Notes: generated from the sequence alone by a model not told the origin. Positions 1 through 11,535 are shown, numbered from the stretch's first letter. The stretch: 64,000 nucleotides of DNA from Asparagopsis taxiformis (GCA_030407315.1 JALQPE010000075.1:1-64000); one strand, 5' to 3'. A program made the numbers and translations.

Positions 1-3000
1 GATATCGCGGATTGCACGTACTACAATGATCTTCGGATTTTCTAGGTCCTTCGCCTTGAGCTTCTTCCCGTCGAACCGCTGCTGTAGTTCTCGACAAAAC
101 TCGACGTTGGCCATCCGCCTGGTGTCTTCCGCCGGAGTGTCCTCACCTCGCAAATACCGCGGGTCGTTGATGAACTGCGCCGAACAGAACGGAGCCGGAA
201 CAATCCAATTGGATGCTCGATGTTTTCGTCGTCCTCCGCTGTTGCATACAGCTTGATAGCATACATCAAGAATGTTTCCTTCGTTATCGCCATGTGACCC
301 TCTCCGTACGCGAACCTCATCGACTCCTTGCTCATATCAGAGTACACAACAGTTCCGTAGTATGCACATACTTCGTCACCAACATTAAATGTCTGTTCAG
401 CGAAGAGCCCTCTTCCTGCATTTGGATGCTTAATCAGCGATGGTCGAACGCTCAATTTTTTCGCAACACAATCGTGTGCCCCGCATCACGCGAGGGTTTT
501 CAGTTTGCAACCAGCGGCGCAGGGAAGGTGGCCAATAATGTACCGGTTTCTCCATGTGCTCGCGCGACGCAATCGACTCTGGGCACAGCTGCCAGAGGTA
601 CTGCCGAATATATTTCGGGAACCTCTGGTACAGGGGAAGGCCAGGTGGGGGTTCGATGATCCTGCGTTCCCTCTGCGTACGCATCGTGACAGAGGGGGAC
701 GCCAAGACTTCTCAGCACTCGTTTCTCTGTTTCTTCTGTGACCCTCATGTCAGTGTTGTTTGAAAGAATTACACGTGACATGACTGCACACAGCTTTGGA
801 AGCGATCGTACCACACACAATTTGTCCATGTCACTGCCGACGAAAACACGGTGCTCAGGCAAGCTCATAGCTGCTTTTCCCGTTGCGAAAGTGCCAGAGA
901 ATGGATCGACAACAATATCACCAGGCTGTGAATGCTGGCTGATCAACTCCATCATGAGAGCGACGCTCTTCTGCTCTGCACGAACTCTGACCGTAGCACC
1001 GGTTGTGCTCCTTGTTCGCCACACCATCTCATTCGAATCGATGGCGGGCATATTGATGGTGACGTTGCACCACGCCGGGTACGTGCCGTCCATGTATCCG
1101 TGGTTCCTATAGGCCACCATCTCGCTTCCGGTCTTGAACGGAACACCTCGCTTCCAGAAGTGGATAGCGACCTCTGCCATGTTCATGCGTTGGTACCTCT
1201 TCCGCCCCGGCATTTGATAGAGGTGCCCAGGTAGTCGGACAAACAACAGAGGTACCTCGTCAACGAAGAAAACTGAATTCCGAACGACGTCCTCCTCCTC
1301 CTCGTCCTCCTCCTCATCCGCACTTTCTTCGCCACTGTGCTGCGATGCTTCGGAGTCCGAATTCATGGACGTAACCTCTTCTTCATCCGACCCGTCATCA
1401 CTGGCAGCAGTATCGGTTGGGCCTTCTGACTGCGGTCCTTTGTACGTTTCCAAGTAATGGAACCATTCGTAGAACTGCAAAACCGAGCAGAAACACGATG
1501 CCGTGGCCACCGGGGCGCAACAGCTCGTCAAACACTTCGATGCTAGCCTGCATATCTTCTGCAGTTAGCCTGTCGTACGAAGAGTTGGAATCGTTCCTCT
1601 TACGACGAACATTGTAGGGCGGATCAGTCAGAATGAGCTGAACGTTGCCCGTGATGGGCACGTGTTCTCGGCTCTCGTCGGCACTGACCAAATCTTCGAA
1701 GGGACGTCGTACACCCGGCAATACTGACTCATTTTCGAAAGAAAGTCCTTTGCGAGAGCCTGCCCTTCACTTTCCTGCTCTTCTGTCGCATGGGGTGACG
1801 GTGACGGGGGAGACGGCCCTTGGGCAGTAAGACTGGTCCTCCCAGGTCCAAGTTGAAGCCTGGTTGTGTGTCTTGTCGACGGAACCAAACCTCTCCCTCC
1901 TGTGTTGCGACGAGTGGGAGTGTCATCAACCGGCTTGGGGACCTTTTCTGCGTCCGCGGCTTGTGGTGCCGGGCGGAGGACAGCCATAACGTCTTCGTCG
2001 AGGGTGTCAAAATACGCTGGCAGCTTGTCCGGATTTCCGCTTGAGAAGTATATTTCCAGTGCCCCCCAGCGGTCGGACTCCGGCCAGGTGTACAGGTCCG
2101 GGTTGACGATAAGAAACTGCAACCGGTCGAAGAACTTCCTCACAAGGTCCCTAAATGCACTGTGCTGCGCACTGGTTCTTGTCTCTACTTTTCCACCATA
2201 TCCATCAGGATGAGATAGGGGAGCTTTGTTGTGGTAGAGATCTAGCTTCTGCTCCATCGGTGCGAATAGACCTTCATCGAGCACGTCAAACCAATGCTCA
2301 CTGCTGTCGAAAATGATGTACGGCGCCATCAACTCTTCGAAGCTGGAAAACTTTGCGGCGTAGGCCACATCGGTCCAAGCATGGTATAAAACTTGAACCA
2401 CGTAACAAGCTCGATTAGTGCTTTTCCGATGGGCTGGGACGCGTGCGGCTTCGTTCCCCTCTTCGGCCGCATCTCCTATTCGGCGACGCGGCAGGTTCTT
2501 GTTGTGATTTCGGATGATAGACAACGCTTGGAAATACATCAATACCTCGAACGTTTCCGGTGGAGCAAGAACGAAGGCGCTTGGTTCCCCGCGCTGCGGC
2601 GCCTGTAGTGGCGAAGGAAGCATGTTACATCCAATAAGGAAGGTCTGCGGCACGATCCCAGAAAGGATGCAGTGCTCAACCCATTGCCCGATACGCTCAT
2701 CCTGTCTTGAAAACTCGGCAATGGGTAATGCCAGACGAACAATCTGCTTGGCTCGCTCAACGTTCATCTCTGCCATGACGATTTCGGCAACATCCGCCTC
2801 GACTCCAGCATTCTTCGAACGACCGCTGAAGGACATGCTGAGTCGACCTTGCAGCGCCACAAATTGTTCTTCCGTGCCCTGCGCAACCCAAGCGCCAAGG
2901 TCCGCGTATGTGAAACCTCCCGGCTTGTCCGTCAAGTCTGCGAAACTTGAGTGGGCGAATAAATCCAGCAAGAGGCGGAGGAAGTCTTTGCCAGCGAGAG

Positions 3001-3142
3001 TAGTTTCGCGGGCGGCGCGACCTACGTTTCGACGTGTACCCATGTCACTAGAATCCTCCCAAGGGCTAGCGGGTTCGCGCAGAATTGGCACGGTTGCGTC
3101 GTCAACGATCGGATTGCTGTTGCGCCTGCGCTTATTCGTCAT
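1..3142 (-). pseudogene. decayed amino-methyltransferase-SET gene, cut by window edge
   Basis: Read right to left from an ATG at 3142, the reading frame carries a helical middle region that matches the equivalent region of the intact gene at 40871-44380, then DPPYN (about 1612-1627), RPGGHG, then DPFSGT (about 910-930), then a SET domain with GRGLFA, NDPR and ANVEF. These are the motifs of a beta-class amino-methyltransferase (N6-adenine or N4-cytosine) fused to a lysine-methyltransferase-like domain. The frame must be changed near 1700, 1500, 690, 440 and 205 to follow the homology, so five frameshifts are inferred. The ParB box seen at the N terminus of the intact homologue is not visible here. 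The 3' end lies beyond base 1. It is a dead copy of a transposon-borne gene; sequencing error could explain single shifts but hardly five. Confidence 0.8.
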
Positions 3143-3494
3143 AATGGAATGAGTGGAAAATTCGGTACAGGATGGCGACCGCTCGGCGAGACAGTCAAAT
3201 TTGACGACGTATCTCGTGACGTTTGCACTCTTTCGTGAGGAACACTGGTTGATATCGAACGGAACAGAGTATACGGGTACACAGCACTGGAAAGGTCTTG
3301 AAACCCGTAACCGGTGTAGGTAATAAGTTGTGACGGATACGTGGTAGAGAAAAAATTTTAAAAAGATTGTGATTCCCTGCCTTTGAGTGTTGTACTGCAA
3401 GGCCGCCAGTCACATAGGTTGACACAGGTGCCTCACGCTTACCAGGTGAGCGACATCCGGACGGCCACTGGACGTGGGGATGTCCGACTCAGAT

Positions 3495-3657
3495 GCATTG
3501 CTGGCCAGCCCAGAAATTCTACAATTTCGGGCAGAAAAAATATTGCAAAAAACATCGATTTCGGCGGTCGATTGTGCCGTACGGCACACCCCCATCTCAA
3601 AAACATGTTCACATGTGCATGTTTTTGAGAATAGCCCAAATTTTAATTCAAAGCAGG
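3495..3657 (+). repeat. R1 palindrome-rich interspersed repeat, copy 1
   Basis: About 163 bp starting GCATTGCTGGCCAGCCC and ending AATTCAAAGCAGG. It holds three inverted repeats in a row: GAAATTCTACAATTTC, GTGCCGTACGGCAC, and TCAAAAACATG...CATGTTTTTGA around an ACATGTG loop. Two further copies lie in the same orientation within 2 kb. It has no plausible protein. It resembles a MITE or a spacer hairpin of an element family. Confidence 0.85.
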
Positions 3658-3923
3658 ATGCAGATATTCGTCTTCTACCATTGTCAGAACACATTCGTAT
3701 AACCACATTTGGAGAACCTGAGCCCAGAGCTATCGGTTTTGGCGGGAGCTAAGCCATATCTCATATAATCAGTAACTACTTCCCGCCAGCTGAGTGGTGG
3801 AACCCCTGCTATTTCTACCAACGAGACATACGGGGTGTCAACTCGGCAATCGTATATGATTTGGGTGCTAAATTTATTCAAGAGACGAATGGGCTTCGAA
3901 AAGGAGCCCAACTACGTCTACTT

Positions 3924-4290
3924 GTGATCCATGGGTATAGGACTATTCTATTCTTCTCCAGGCTTCCACCGTAGCCGCCTCCTCCGCCTCCGTTAATGGA
4001 AAGAATATCCGAACCGCACCTCAACATGTTCTTCATGTGATCCATGGGTACTGACATCTCACATGCTCTCCAGGCTTCCACCGTAGCCGCCTCCTCCGCC
4101 TCCGTTAATGGCAACAATATCCAAACTGGACCTCTACATGTTTTTCTTGTGATCCATGGGTACTGACATCTCACATGTTCTCCAGGCTTCCTCCAAAGCC
4201 GCCACCTCCACCTCCGTTAATGGAAAGAATACCCGAACCGCAGGCTTCCTCCATAGCCGCCTCCACCTCCGTTAATGGCAAAAACATCTC
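3924..4290. repeat. tandem repeat, about 112-bp unit, three units
   Basis: Units start at the phrase GTGATCCATGGGTA near 3926, 4037 and 4150 and carry AGGCTTCCACCGTAGCCGCC and CCTCCGTTAATGG. The last unit is shortened and partly reduplicated near 4230-4275. The minus-strand reading frame across it is Gly-rich and repeat-derived, so it is not called a gene. The rest of 3143-5537 outside R1 holds nothing else recognised. Confidence 0.75.
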
Positions 4291-4753
4291 ACCGGGCTGA
4301 AAACGGACGGACGACATTGGGTTCGTTCCGCTGCGTAGACGTTTAGAATCTTGTTAGAAAAAAGTAAACGAAAGAGAATGACATCTCATCTCTGTCGCAA
4401 TATGTTCCATTTTCAAGTTCTCGGGTTCCACACCCATCAAGGCCTGGATCGAACCCTCTTCGATGGATAGGACAAATAGTGGAAGGCTTTTAAGCCTGTG
4501 ACCAAGCGGCTATTGATTGGTTGGAGGAAGGAAATTACAGAGGAAATTTAGCTGAGTACGGTGCTCGCGATAGCTGTTAGGTTAAAGTCAAATATGTGTT
4601 TCGATTATTTTTCGTACGAAAATGTCTTGCAAAAGACGATGCTTTGTCGTTCTCCTGGAGGGAGTCCGTTGCATTGCACTCAATTCGAGAGCATCGTCAT
4701 GAAGGAGAGGATTCTTTCTGCTTGTTAGAATCGGTTTAGAGCACATAGCTAAT

Positions 4754-4916
4754 GCATTACTGGCCAGCCCAGAAATTGTAGAATTTCGGGCAGCAAAAAT
4801 ATTGTAAAAAACCTTGATTTGGGCGGCCGATTGTGCCGTACGGCACACCCCCATTTCAAAAACATGTTCACATGTGCATGTTTTTGAGAATAGCCCAAAT
4901 TTTAATTCAAATCAGG
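4754..4916 (+). repeat. R1 palindrome-rich interspersed repeat, copy 2
   Basis: Same layout as the copy at 3495. The GTGCCGTACGGCAC and the TCAAAAACATG/CATGTTTTTGA arms are kept, while the first palindrome reads GAAATTGTAGAATTTC. It is the most diverged of the three copies. Confidence 0.85.
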
Positions 4917-5140
4917 GTGTCTAATTTGGCCACAACGGCCCCAGGAACCGACCGCCGCCCCGAGCGGGGTCATCACTGGCTTCTGTAAGCACCAACTGTA
5001 AGGCTAAATGGCGTCTGACGAAGGGTCAATTTCAGGCTCAATACGCCAGGGACAGGTCTTGGTCCTTGTTCCATCATGGTCCCGCCCCGCTCTCTCACGA
5101 CCAACCTGAAATGGACGTCCGGTGGATGTCCAGCTCGATT

Positions 5141-5304
5141 GCATTGCTGGCCAGCCCAGAAATTCTAAAATTTCGGGCACAAAAAAATATTGCAAAAAAC
5201 ATCGATTTGGGCGGTCGATTGTGCCGTACGGCACACCCCCATCTCAAAAACATGTTCACATGTGCATGTTTTTGAGAATAGCCCAAATTTTAATTCAAAT
5301 CAGG
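5141..5304 (+). repeat. R1 palindrome-rich interspersed repeat, copy 3
   Basis: Third same-strand copy. Its flanks carry GGACGTCCGGTGGATGTCC on the left and GGACGTCTTCCGGACAT on the right, which are themselves imperfectly inverted. They may be the outer ends of the repeat or part of a larger element. Confidence 0.85.
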
Positions 5305-5537
5305 ACGTCTTCCGGACATAGGGGTGCTCGCGGCCTAGCTCGACAGCTGTAATTGTACCTCATTAAATACTGTTGATGACTGCCTACCGTATACAATCTG
5401 GGCTGTTGGCGTATTATCCGGTACTTGACCTGACCTGAACGTTCATCGCAGACCGTTGTGGTTACCGACACTATACAGCAATCTTTTTTGTATCTCGTGC
5501 AACTCAATCGTTCCATCGCTTCCGGGAAAGCTTCATT

Positions 5538-5942
5538 ATGCCGCCGCGTATTGCGAAGAAAGCTCCAAAGCCTCCGGGCCTCCAGAAAACCCGGTCAGCA
5601 GCTGCTGTATCGAGTGCCCGACAATCCCGTGCGAAGAAGCGGTCTGGGCCTACCGGCAGCATTGAACCGCGGTCCGGTAGTCGCAAGACGGACCGGCGCA
5701 GAACTGGGGATCCGCAGCGAGAAAGTGAGGAAGGAGGAACGGCGCGGAGAGAGATGGGGCTTGACCGAGGCAAGCGTGCTCGCAGGGACAGTGAACATCA
5801 TGATGATGACATGATAGTGGCTCAAAACATGTTGGAATTGCGGCAGAGTGCTATGGCAAAGGTAGTTCCTCCCGGGTTGGCAGATGCGGAGGTGCTGCAG
5901 ACGGAGTCCCAGCCGGGGGTTCCGAGACACTGGAGGCTGTGA
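5538..5942 (+). CDS. basic N-terminal ORF, probably part of the downstream gene
   Basis: ATG at 5538 opens a 134-codon frame rich in Lys, Arg, Pro and Ser (begins MPPRIAKKAPKPPGLQK). It ends in TGA at 5940, inside the start of the next frame. The downstream frame is open back to about 5810, so one frameshift in 5810-5940 would join the two into a protein of roughly 750 residues. The short basic Pro/Ser N terminus is like those of other proteins in this window. I do not recognise a domain. Either this is the true N terminus of a frameshifted gene or a separate small ORF. Confidence 0.45.
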   Translation: MPPRIAKKAPKPPGLQKTRSAAAVSSARQSRAKKRSGPTGSIEPRSGSRKTDRRRTGDPQRESEEGGTARREMGLDRGKRARRDSEHHDDDMIVAQNMLELRQSAMAKVVPPGLADAEVLQTESQPGVPRHWRL

Positions 5943-5959
5943 CCCCCACTGCGCCAACT

Positions 5960-7819
5960 ATGCCGAGTACATCAGCCCCAGCAGGTAATGCAGTCAGGGA
6001 CCCGAGGATAGCGGCAAGGGATGTTGTTTCTGAGCAACGTTCACAGGATGCCAACTATCATCGGCGGTCAGGTGGTACTGAGGGGAGAGAGCAGCCGGAG
6101 TGCGGGCCTCGTCACAACAGACTGTCATTGGTGCCAAATATGCGCGTAACGCCCCCGCGACGTCAGGCTATTGCCGATGGAGGACATCATATTCCCGATA
6201 GCGTGCGAGATGGGGGGACGGTGAGGGCAGAGAGGTTGCATCCGCCGGAATCCATCGATTTAATGGCGAGTCGCATCAATGCGCAGAAGAAGAAGATCGC
6301 GGAGCTGGAAAAAAAAGTGTTTAGCCAGGACATAGCAAACAAGGCGCTCACCACGGAGATTGTTGCGTTGGAGGCTAAGGTGAAGACTCTGCAGGCGGAA
6401 AATGCCAGCCTTACTGCAATTGCGAGAACAGGTAGAATCAGTGATCACGGTGGCGGTAAGTCGAAAATACAGAAAGCCATTCCTGTGAAATACCTTGGAG
6501 TTCTTAGGGCGGTTGAGGAAAACCTGACAAAGTGGTGCAAGAACGAGACTATGGAGCTGGACCCTATAGCGGAACAAACGCAGAGACGTTGGACTGGACG
6601 TACCATCGAGGTAGAGCCGGTAGAAGGGGCACTTTGGAGCGAAAACGGTGTAGGATATATTGCTACCCCTCCGGGCTATATCATCAAGAATCTGCAGTGG
6701 TATACACCTTCGTACAGGGACGAGAGTGATCTGCTGAATGACTTGGTGCGACACGTACTGCGTCAAAGTCCGTGGTGTGATGTGTTTTCCGATGAGGAGC
6801 AGCGTGTGTGCTGTCAAGAGGCTGTGGCGGGGAGCAAGGAATTGAAAGTGAAGGTGACGCAGAAACTGTCCGACGTGATGAGTGCACGGAAGCGTAATGC
6901 GAGGGACAGATTGTTCGGTTCGCTGGGGTACACGAAATTAATGTCTAGATGCACGATGCTGACGACGCGAGCTGAGATGGACGAGCGAGAGGAACAAAAG
7001 CGCGAAGCGTCTGAGAAGCTTTTGAAACGGGAAAGTAACGGTGATTTGGATATGGGGAGGTGGCGAACGGCACCGTTCTCAGAGCTGCGATACAGCAAAG
7101 GCTTGGTTCCTGACAGCTTCGAAATGGAAGTGAATGGTGATGCATGGTTTAACAACCGAGTAGCTGTGAATGTGCTGGACATCTTCAGGGGTTATTCGAT
7201 ACGACCAGAACAAGTAATGGACATAGAGACGAGCATACTAACGCTGGCGCGCCTGGATGCTTGGCTAGTGACTACTGTGGAGTGTTTGGATGAACCGAAG
7301 GGGAAAGGAGGTGCACGGCAGAAGGAGTTTACAAGGCGGTACAGTCAATATGTGGGGGTAGCTTTTCAGCAATTAGTTGGTATGGTGGTGTACTGCATGT
7401 CTTGTCTCCAAGGCTCGCAAGCAAGGGAAGAAACGGACGTTGTCGAGAGCGAACAGCGGACTAGTGCACAGTCACGGCATGTGTTTGCAAGCCGTACTGT
7501 GACGAGAGAGGCTGTTGAAGTGTGGCAAAGCGGAGAGGGGTCTGGAATTGTTCATGTCGTTGATGATGTAAACCGCTGCTCATCACTTGTTCTAGTGTCC
7601 GAGGATTGGATTCAATCGCATATTACGTCAAACCTCGGTGCTGTAATGGATTGTGTGATTGCGCAAGGACTAATTGGCGCAGAACTTTTCGTCGTTGACC
7701 CATATGCTGGACACCTGAGTGCAAACCTGAATGTCGAAATCAATGCCCCACAGTATGGGGGCATGGAGCGGCGCCATGCAGCCACTGATAACGGTTTTGG
7801 CGTAATGGAGGATGGTTGA
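5960..7819 (+). CDS. coiled-coil protein of unknown function, partner gene of the transposase
   Basis: Frame open from about 5810; first ATG at 5960 gives about 619 residues. A heptad-like coiled coil (ELEKKVFSQDIANKALTTEI onward) lies about 100 residues in and is followed by a mixed alpha/beta region with no motif I know. It is convergent with the transposase at 7897-10935, only 77 bp between stop codons, so the two probably form one two-gene element. In CACTA-type elements the second gene often encodes a DNA-binding accessory protein, but nothing in this sequence proves such a role. Upstream (5305-5537) no terminal repeat was identified. Confidence 0.65.
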   Translation: MPSTSAPAGNAVRDPRIAARDVVSEQRSQDANYHRRSGGTEGREQPECGPRHNRLSLVPNMRVTPPRRQAIADGGHHIPDSVRDGGTVRAERLHPPESIDLMASRINAQKKKIAELEKKVFSQDIANKALTTEIVALEAKVKTLQAENASLTAIARTGRISDHGGGKSKIQKAIPVKYLGVLRAVEENLTKWCKNETMELDPIAEQTQRRWTGRTIEVEPVEGALWSENGVGYIATPPGYIIKNLQWYTPSYRDESDLLNDLVRHVLRQSPWCDVFSDEEQRVCCQEAVAGSKELKVKVTQKLSDVMSARKRNARDRLFGSLGYTKLMSRCTMLTTRAEMDEREEQKREASEKLLKRESNGDLDMGRWRTAPFSELRYSKGLVPDSFEMEVNGDAWFNNRVAVNVLDIFRGYSIRPEQVMDIETSILTLARLDAWLVTTVECLDEPKGKGGARQKEFTRRYSQYVGVAFQQLVGMVVYCMSCLQGSQAREETDVVESEQRTSAQSRHVFASRTVTREAVEVWQSGEGSGIVHVVDDVNRCSSLVLVSEDWIQSHITSNLGAVMDCVIAQGLIGAELFVVDPYAGHLSANLNVEINAPQYGGMERRHAATDNGFGVMEDG

Positions 7820-7896
7820 AATTAGTGCAGTAAATGTGACGTTGACTAGAAGGTTTATCATGTAGTACATTATCAATAGAGTGCTGCGATTTAGAT

Positions 7897-10800
7897 TTAT
7901 TCTTCTTCATTATCATCTGTGAATTGGTAATCAGTGTTGGTGTAGAAGCGGTTGAGATAGAAACGGTGGTCCGACCAGTGCATTTGTTTCGTAAATGGCT
8001 TGACTGGAAAGTTACTTCGTACGATGTGCACGGTGCCAGATATAGTAGATGCAGGAATGAGGTCAAACCAAGGACCACCTGCACTGTGGGATGCAGTGTC
8101 ATTGCTGTCAACGGATCCGTTGTCCGGGTCCCATGTGGACCACTTTAAACAAATGCACCCAAGTGATTTTTCCACAGCGGTTTTTGGGGCAAAGCAGGTC
8201 ATATACTGAACGAAAGCGAGTTCTACAGGTTGAAACAGGTTTGGAGACTGCAGGCGTACCAGTGCCAGGACGCGCCCTACCCATATGGTTCTGTAGTCAT
8301 CGGCAGTTCCGGAGATGACGACAAAGGAGTACTGCGATCTCTTTGCGGGGCCGAACGATGAAGTTGCAAAGACGCGCTGCTGCTTGTGCCTCGACACGTT
8401 TGTGGGGCGAAGCATGCCACTGTGCGGGTCAAAGTCGTCGGCATCTGGGACGTACCCTCCCATGACGTAGGCGGACTTTACCACGGTGACGGAAATGTCC
8501 ATGTCATGTATTGGAGGGCCTTCTGCCGTGGCGCGCAGTCTAGCGAGGGTGAGGAACGCTTGTGCAGCTGTGTCACCGAGTTGCTGGAATAGCGTTATGG
8601 TGCCAGACGGGAACGAGGAGTTGTGCAGCGGCAAAAGAGTGGCAGGATCGGGCTGTCCGTCGATATCTGCAACGAGGAGGGTTGCATCGGGCAGCAGGGA
8701 GGCAAAGTCGTGCAGTGCAACGGTGAATCCGTCGCGAACGAGTACTGCACCGTCTGTGGGCGATATCATGCGTGCGTTTCCCAATGTGTTCGATGGGGTA
8801 TGACCAGTTGGAGTGGCCAAGGAGAATTCCATGTGGCGAATAGTCTCTTCCATGGCTGTGGAGCGCCTTCGAGAGGTTTTCCTATAACTCTGTTTGAACA
8901 GAAGATGCGAGTGTTCGTAGGGGCCTGCATCAATGTGTTCCAGGGCGCCATATCTCTGCAAGTCACCGGGAAGATGGTCTAGAAGATGGAACTTGAAAGT
9001 TTTGAGACCTGTGGTGTGGAATGGGCCGAGGGTGGAGAGCATTGATTGTTTGAAATAGGAAATGGAGTTCTGGAGGCTTTCTAGTTCGGCGGCAGTCCAG
9101 TGCTTGATGCGACCGCGTTTCATGACCCATGCGACGAGGTCAGAGTATTGCGTGCAGATGGAAGTGAGGGGGGCTGTATCTACTTCGTCACAGCATGTGT
9201 CAATGAATGCTGCGATGAAAGGGAACACCATGTCGACATGGTGATAGTCTTTGGCTGCGAGCATGCCGCGTATGCCGTCCTCCGTGAAGAGGCCGTTCAA
9301 ATTGGTGCCCTTCTCACCCTTGGAGAAGTCGACATGAAGACCGGTGATGTAGTAGTCGCGTTCGATAGCGGACAGAATGCTGTTTGAGCCGGCGAGGATG
9401 GATTTTTTCACCTTCTTGAAGGTGCGAGGTGTCCCGGAATGGGAGGCAGTGGTGGTGAGGTCTGGGGAGCTGAGGCGGTGGACAATGCACTGTTTGATGA
9501 GCTTTGAGATGCCGAGGTGGAGATTGTGCAGAGGCTCGAAGGAGAAAATGTTGTAGGGGTCTAGGGGACTGTTGGTGGGTAAAAGAGCGGTCGATTCGAG
9601 GACAGAGTGTTGTTCGAGGAGGGAGAGAGCTTCGAGCGGAGCAGTTGTATGCTCCTGAGCGCTCTCTTGGCGTGCAGAGCGTGTATCATCGAGGGAGCGG
9701 GGCTGGTGTGGCGCGCTGGATTCAAGTTGAGTGGCGGGGATGTAGCAGCGGTGGCAGGGATGTGTGGTGGTAGTGCTGTTGCGAGTGCATGACAGCTCTT
9801 TGGCCTCTGGAAAGTCGCAGCAATAATTGGCTAGGATGGGAAAGCATTGGCGGGCAGTTGCAGTGGAGTCTGTGCAGGGGAACCCGGAAGAGAACGCGGT
9901 GGATAGGGACGAAAACACTTTTTCGAGTGCTTTATGAAGAATATCAATTTTGCGAGCGCGACTAGCAGAACTAGAGGTTGTCGGCATTTCATCACCGAAC
10001 AAGGCGTTGGACGAAGGGTTAACAATGTACGGAAGATACCCGACGATGGTGAGGCCGGTACGGATGCAGTGGCGACGGAGGGGGGCGGAGAAGTTGAGCA
10101 GTGTGACGTGTATGGGGTATGCGACGATTGCGGAGCTCTTGAGGCTTGTGCTGCTCTTGTCGGAGTACACTTGGAGGAGGCCGGCAAAGGAGGAAGCGGT
10201 GGGATCATTTTCCTCTGCCCATACGACCTGTGGATCTTCCGAGAGCTGCACGCGCTGTCTAGTAACCTGGTGCAGCGTTTTCGCGAATTCTGTGTGTAGG
10301 GGATGAGAAAATATTGCGGTGCCGTCTGGGGCGGTCTGTGGGGAGGGGTGGAAGAGAGTATTTTGGTCGTTAGCCAGTGCTAACTGCCTGCGGAGCATGT
10401 CGACTGGGTCGCGGAGGTACAGCCGTGCCGAGTACTTACCAGTTTTGTCTGGAATGATGTGGCTCTTGTAACCTTCGGTGCGGAAATGTGTTTCGACCAT
10501 GGAAGCGGTAACGTGGCGACATTCTTCTACGGTGCGAACGGCGCTGTTGAACTTTTCTAGGGAGAATGCGGGGTCTTGTAGGATGGTGATGACTTCGCTC
10601 ACGCGGCCAGCGCCGGCCTTGTACTCGAGGGTTGTGAGACTGGCGGCGAGGGATTGCACGAGGAGGTCTGCGCGGGAGGGGGTTGAGGTTGGTGGCAGTG
10701 GAGCGTCACAGGGTGAGTCGCTGGAGGAAGCACGACCATATTCTGGGTCTGGGGAGCTGGGTTGCGGGGAATCATGGTCGCCGTTTCGAGCAGGCTCATG

Positions 10801-10935
10801 GGTGACGGCAGGGACACGAGCGTTGTTGAAATGTTGGGGAGAGGGGTTGAAACGGTAGCGACACGTTCGCTCATGCAGCGCGAGCGCATAAGCATCTACG
10901 CAGTAGTAGAAGCACCCTTCATACTTGCATTCCAT
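7897..10935 (-). CDS. Plavaka/CACTA-like DDE transposase
   Basis: A single 1012-residue frame. The N terminus has a C2H2-like finger (CKYEGC...HERTC). The middle has VYSDKSST..KSSAIVAYPIHVTLLN, CCDFPEAKEL followed by THPCHRC, and EPLHNLHLGISK. The C-terminal half has DYHHVDMVFPF, HLLDHLPGDLQRYG and GPYEHSHLLFKQSYRKTSRR. This order (aspartate-bearing YSD, CxxC knuckle, HNL, then E-H-S-H...YR.TSRR) is that of Plavaka-type CACTA transposases of fungi and other eukaryotes. AATAAA on the minus strand overlaps the stop codon (7896-7901). No frameshift or stop is seen, so it may be functional. No terminal inverted repeat was found around it. Confidence 0.8.
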   Translation of the reverse strand: MECKYEGCFYYCVDAYALALHERTCRYRFNPSPQHFNNARVPAVTHEPARNGDHDSPQPSSPDPEYGRASSSDSPCDAPLPPTSTPSRADLLVQSLAASLTTLEYKAGAGRVSEVITILQDPAFSLEKFNSAVRTVEECRHVTASMVETHFRTEGYKSHIIPDKTGKYSARLYLRDPVDMLRRQLALANDQNTLFHPSPQTAPDGTAIFSHPLHTEFAKTLHQVTRQRVQLSEDPQVVWAEENDPTASSFAGLLQVYSDKSSTSLKSSAIVAYPIHVTLLNFSAPLRRHCIRTGLTIVGYLPYIVNPSSNALFGDEMPTTSSSASRARKIDILHKALEKVFSSLSTAFSSGFPCTDSTATARQCFPILANYCCDFPEAKELSCTRNSTTTTHPCHRCYIPATQLESSAPHQPRSLDDTRSARQESAQEHTTAPLEALSLLEQHSVLESTALLPTNSPLDPYNIFSFEPLHNLHLGISKLIKQCIVHRLSSPDLTTTASHSGTPRTFKKVKKSILAGSNSILSAIERDYYITGLHVDFSKGEKGTNLNGLFTEDGIRGMLAAKDYHHVDMVFPFIAAFIDTCCDEVDTAPLTSICTQYSDLVAWVMKRGRIKHWTAAELESLQNSISYFKQSMLSTLGPFHTTGLKTFKFHLLDHLPGDLQRYGALEHIDAGPYEHSHLLFKQSYRKTSRRRSTAMEETIRHMEFSLATPTGHTPSNTLGNARMISPTDGAVLVRDGFTVALHDFASLLPDATLLVADIDGQPDPATLLPLHNSSFPSGTITLFQQLGDTAAQAFLTLARLRATAEGPPIHDMDISVTVVKSAYVMGGYVPDADDFDPHSGMLRPTNVSRHKQQRVFATSSFGPAKRSQYSFVVISGTADDYRTIWVGRVLALVRLQSPNLFQPVELAFVQYMTCFAPKTAVEKSLGCICLKWSTWDPDNGSVDSNDTASHSAGGPWFDLIPASTISGTVHIVRSNFPVKPFTKQMHWSDHRFYLNRFYTNTDYQFTDDNEEE

Positions 10936-11535
10936 GTCGAGTTTTGGCGCAAAAGGGAGGATTGCGAGCTGAACAGGGGAGACTGTGCCGTCCAGATGCG
11001 ACCAATTTTATTTTTGTGGTGCTTTCGAGACTTGGAATGTAACGTGTTCGTTCGTAGTTTTGTGGGTAGTAGTTTTTGCTCACTCCAGCTGACATCCCAA
11101 CGGTGGAATTTAACCGAGAGTTCAATCATTTCCAACTGTTACATCACATTGCGTGCTGGCAACGTGTGCATGGAAGGACGAACGACCACCCTGGGAGATG
11201 AATTTTCAATTAATTCATTTGTAATAATAAACTTTTTTATTTCCGAACTTCGTGGAATCTGAATGTGCTTTACAGCGGATATGCCACGGATCATGTAAGG
11301 AAAGCAAATGGATTCTCATATATATGATTATATGTTTATATTTGTTGTTCTCGATCCGGATCTCATTGTTCGGGGAATCAGAGACCATGGCTTGGGCCAT
11401 ACTCAATCTCACTGCCGGCGATGATTTCGAGTATGCACAGCAAGACTTAAGCGGACGCAGAAAGCTGTCCGGTCGACGCCGCAGGCTCCACTCCGCCCTC
11501 ATCACCGACTGATATTCTTTGACCGACTTTGCTTT

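Noticed and set aside
4405..4485. tRNA-like B box (GGTTCGATCC on minus strand; GGGTTCCACACCC on plus)
   Set aside because: The flanking bases do not form a T stem and there is no acceptor or anticodon arm.
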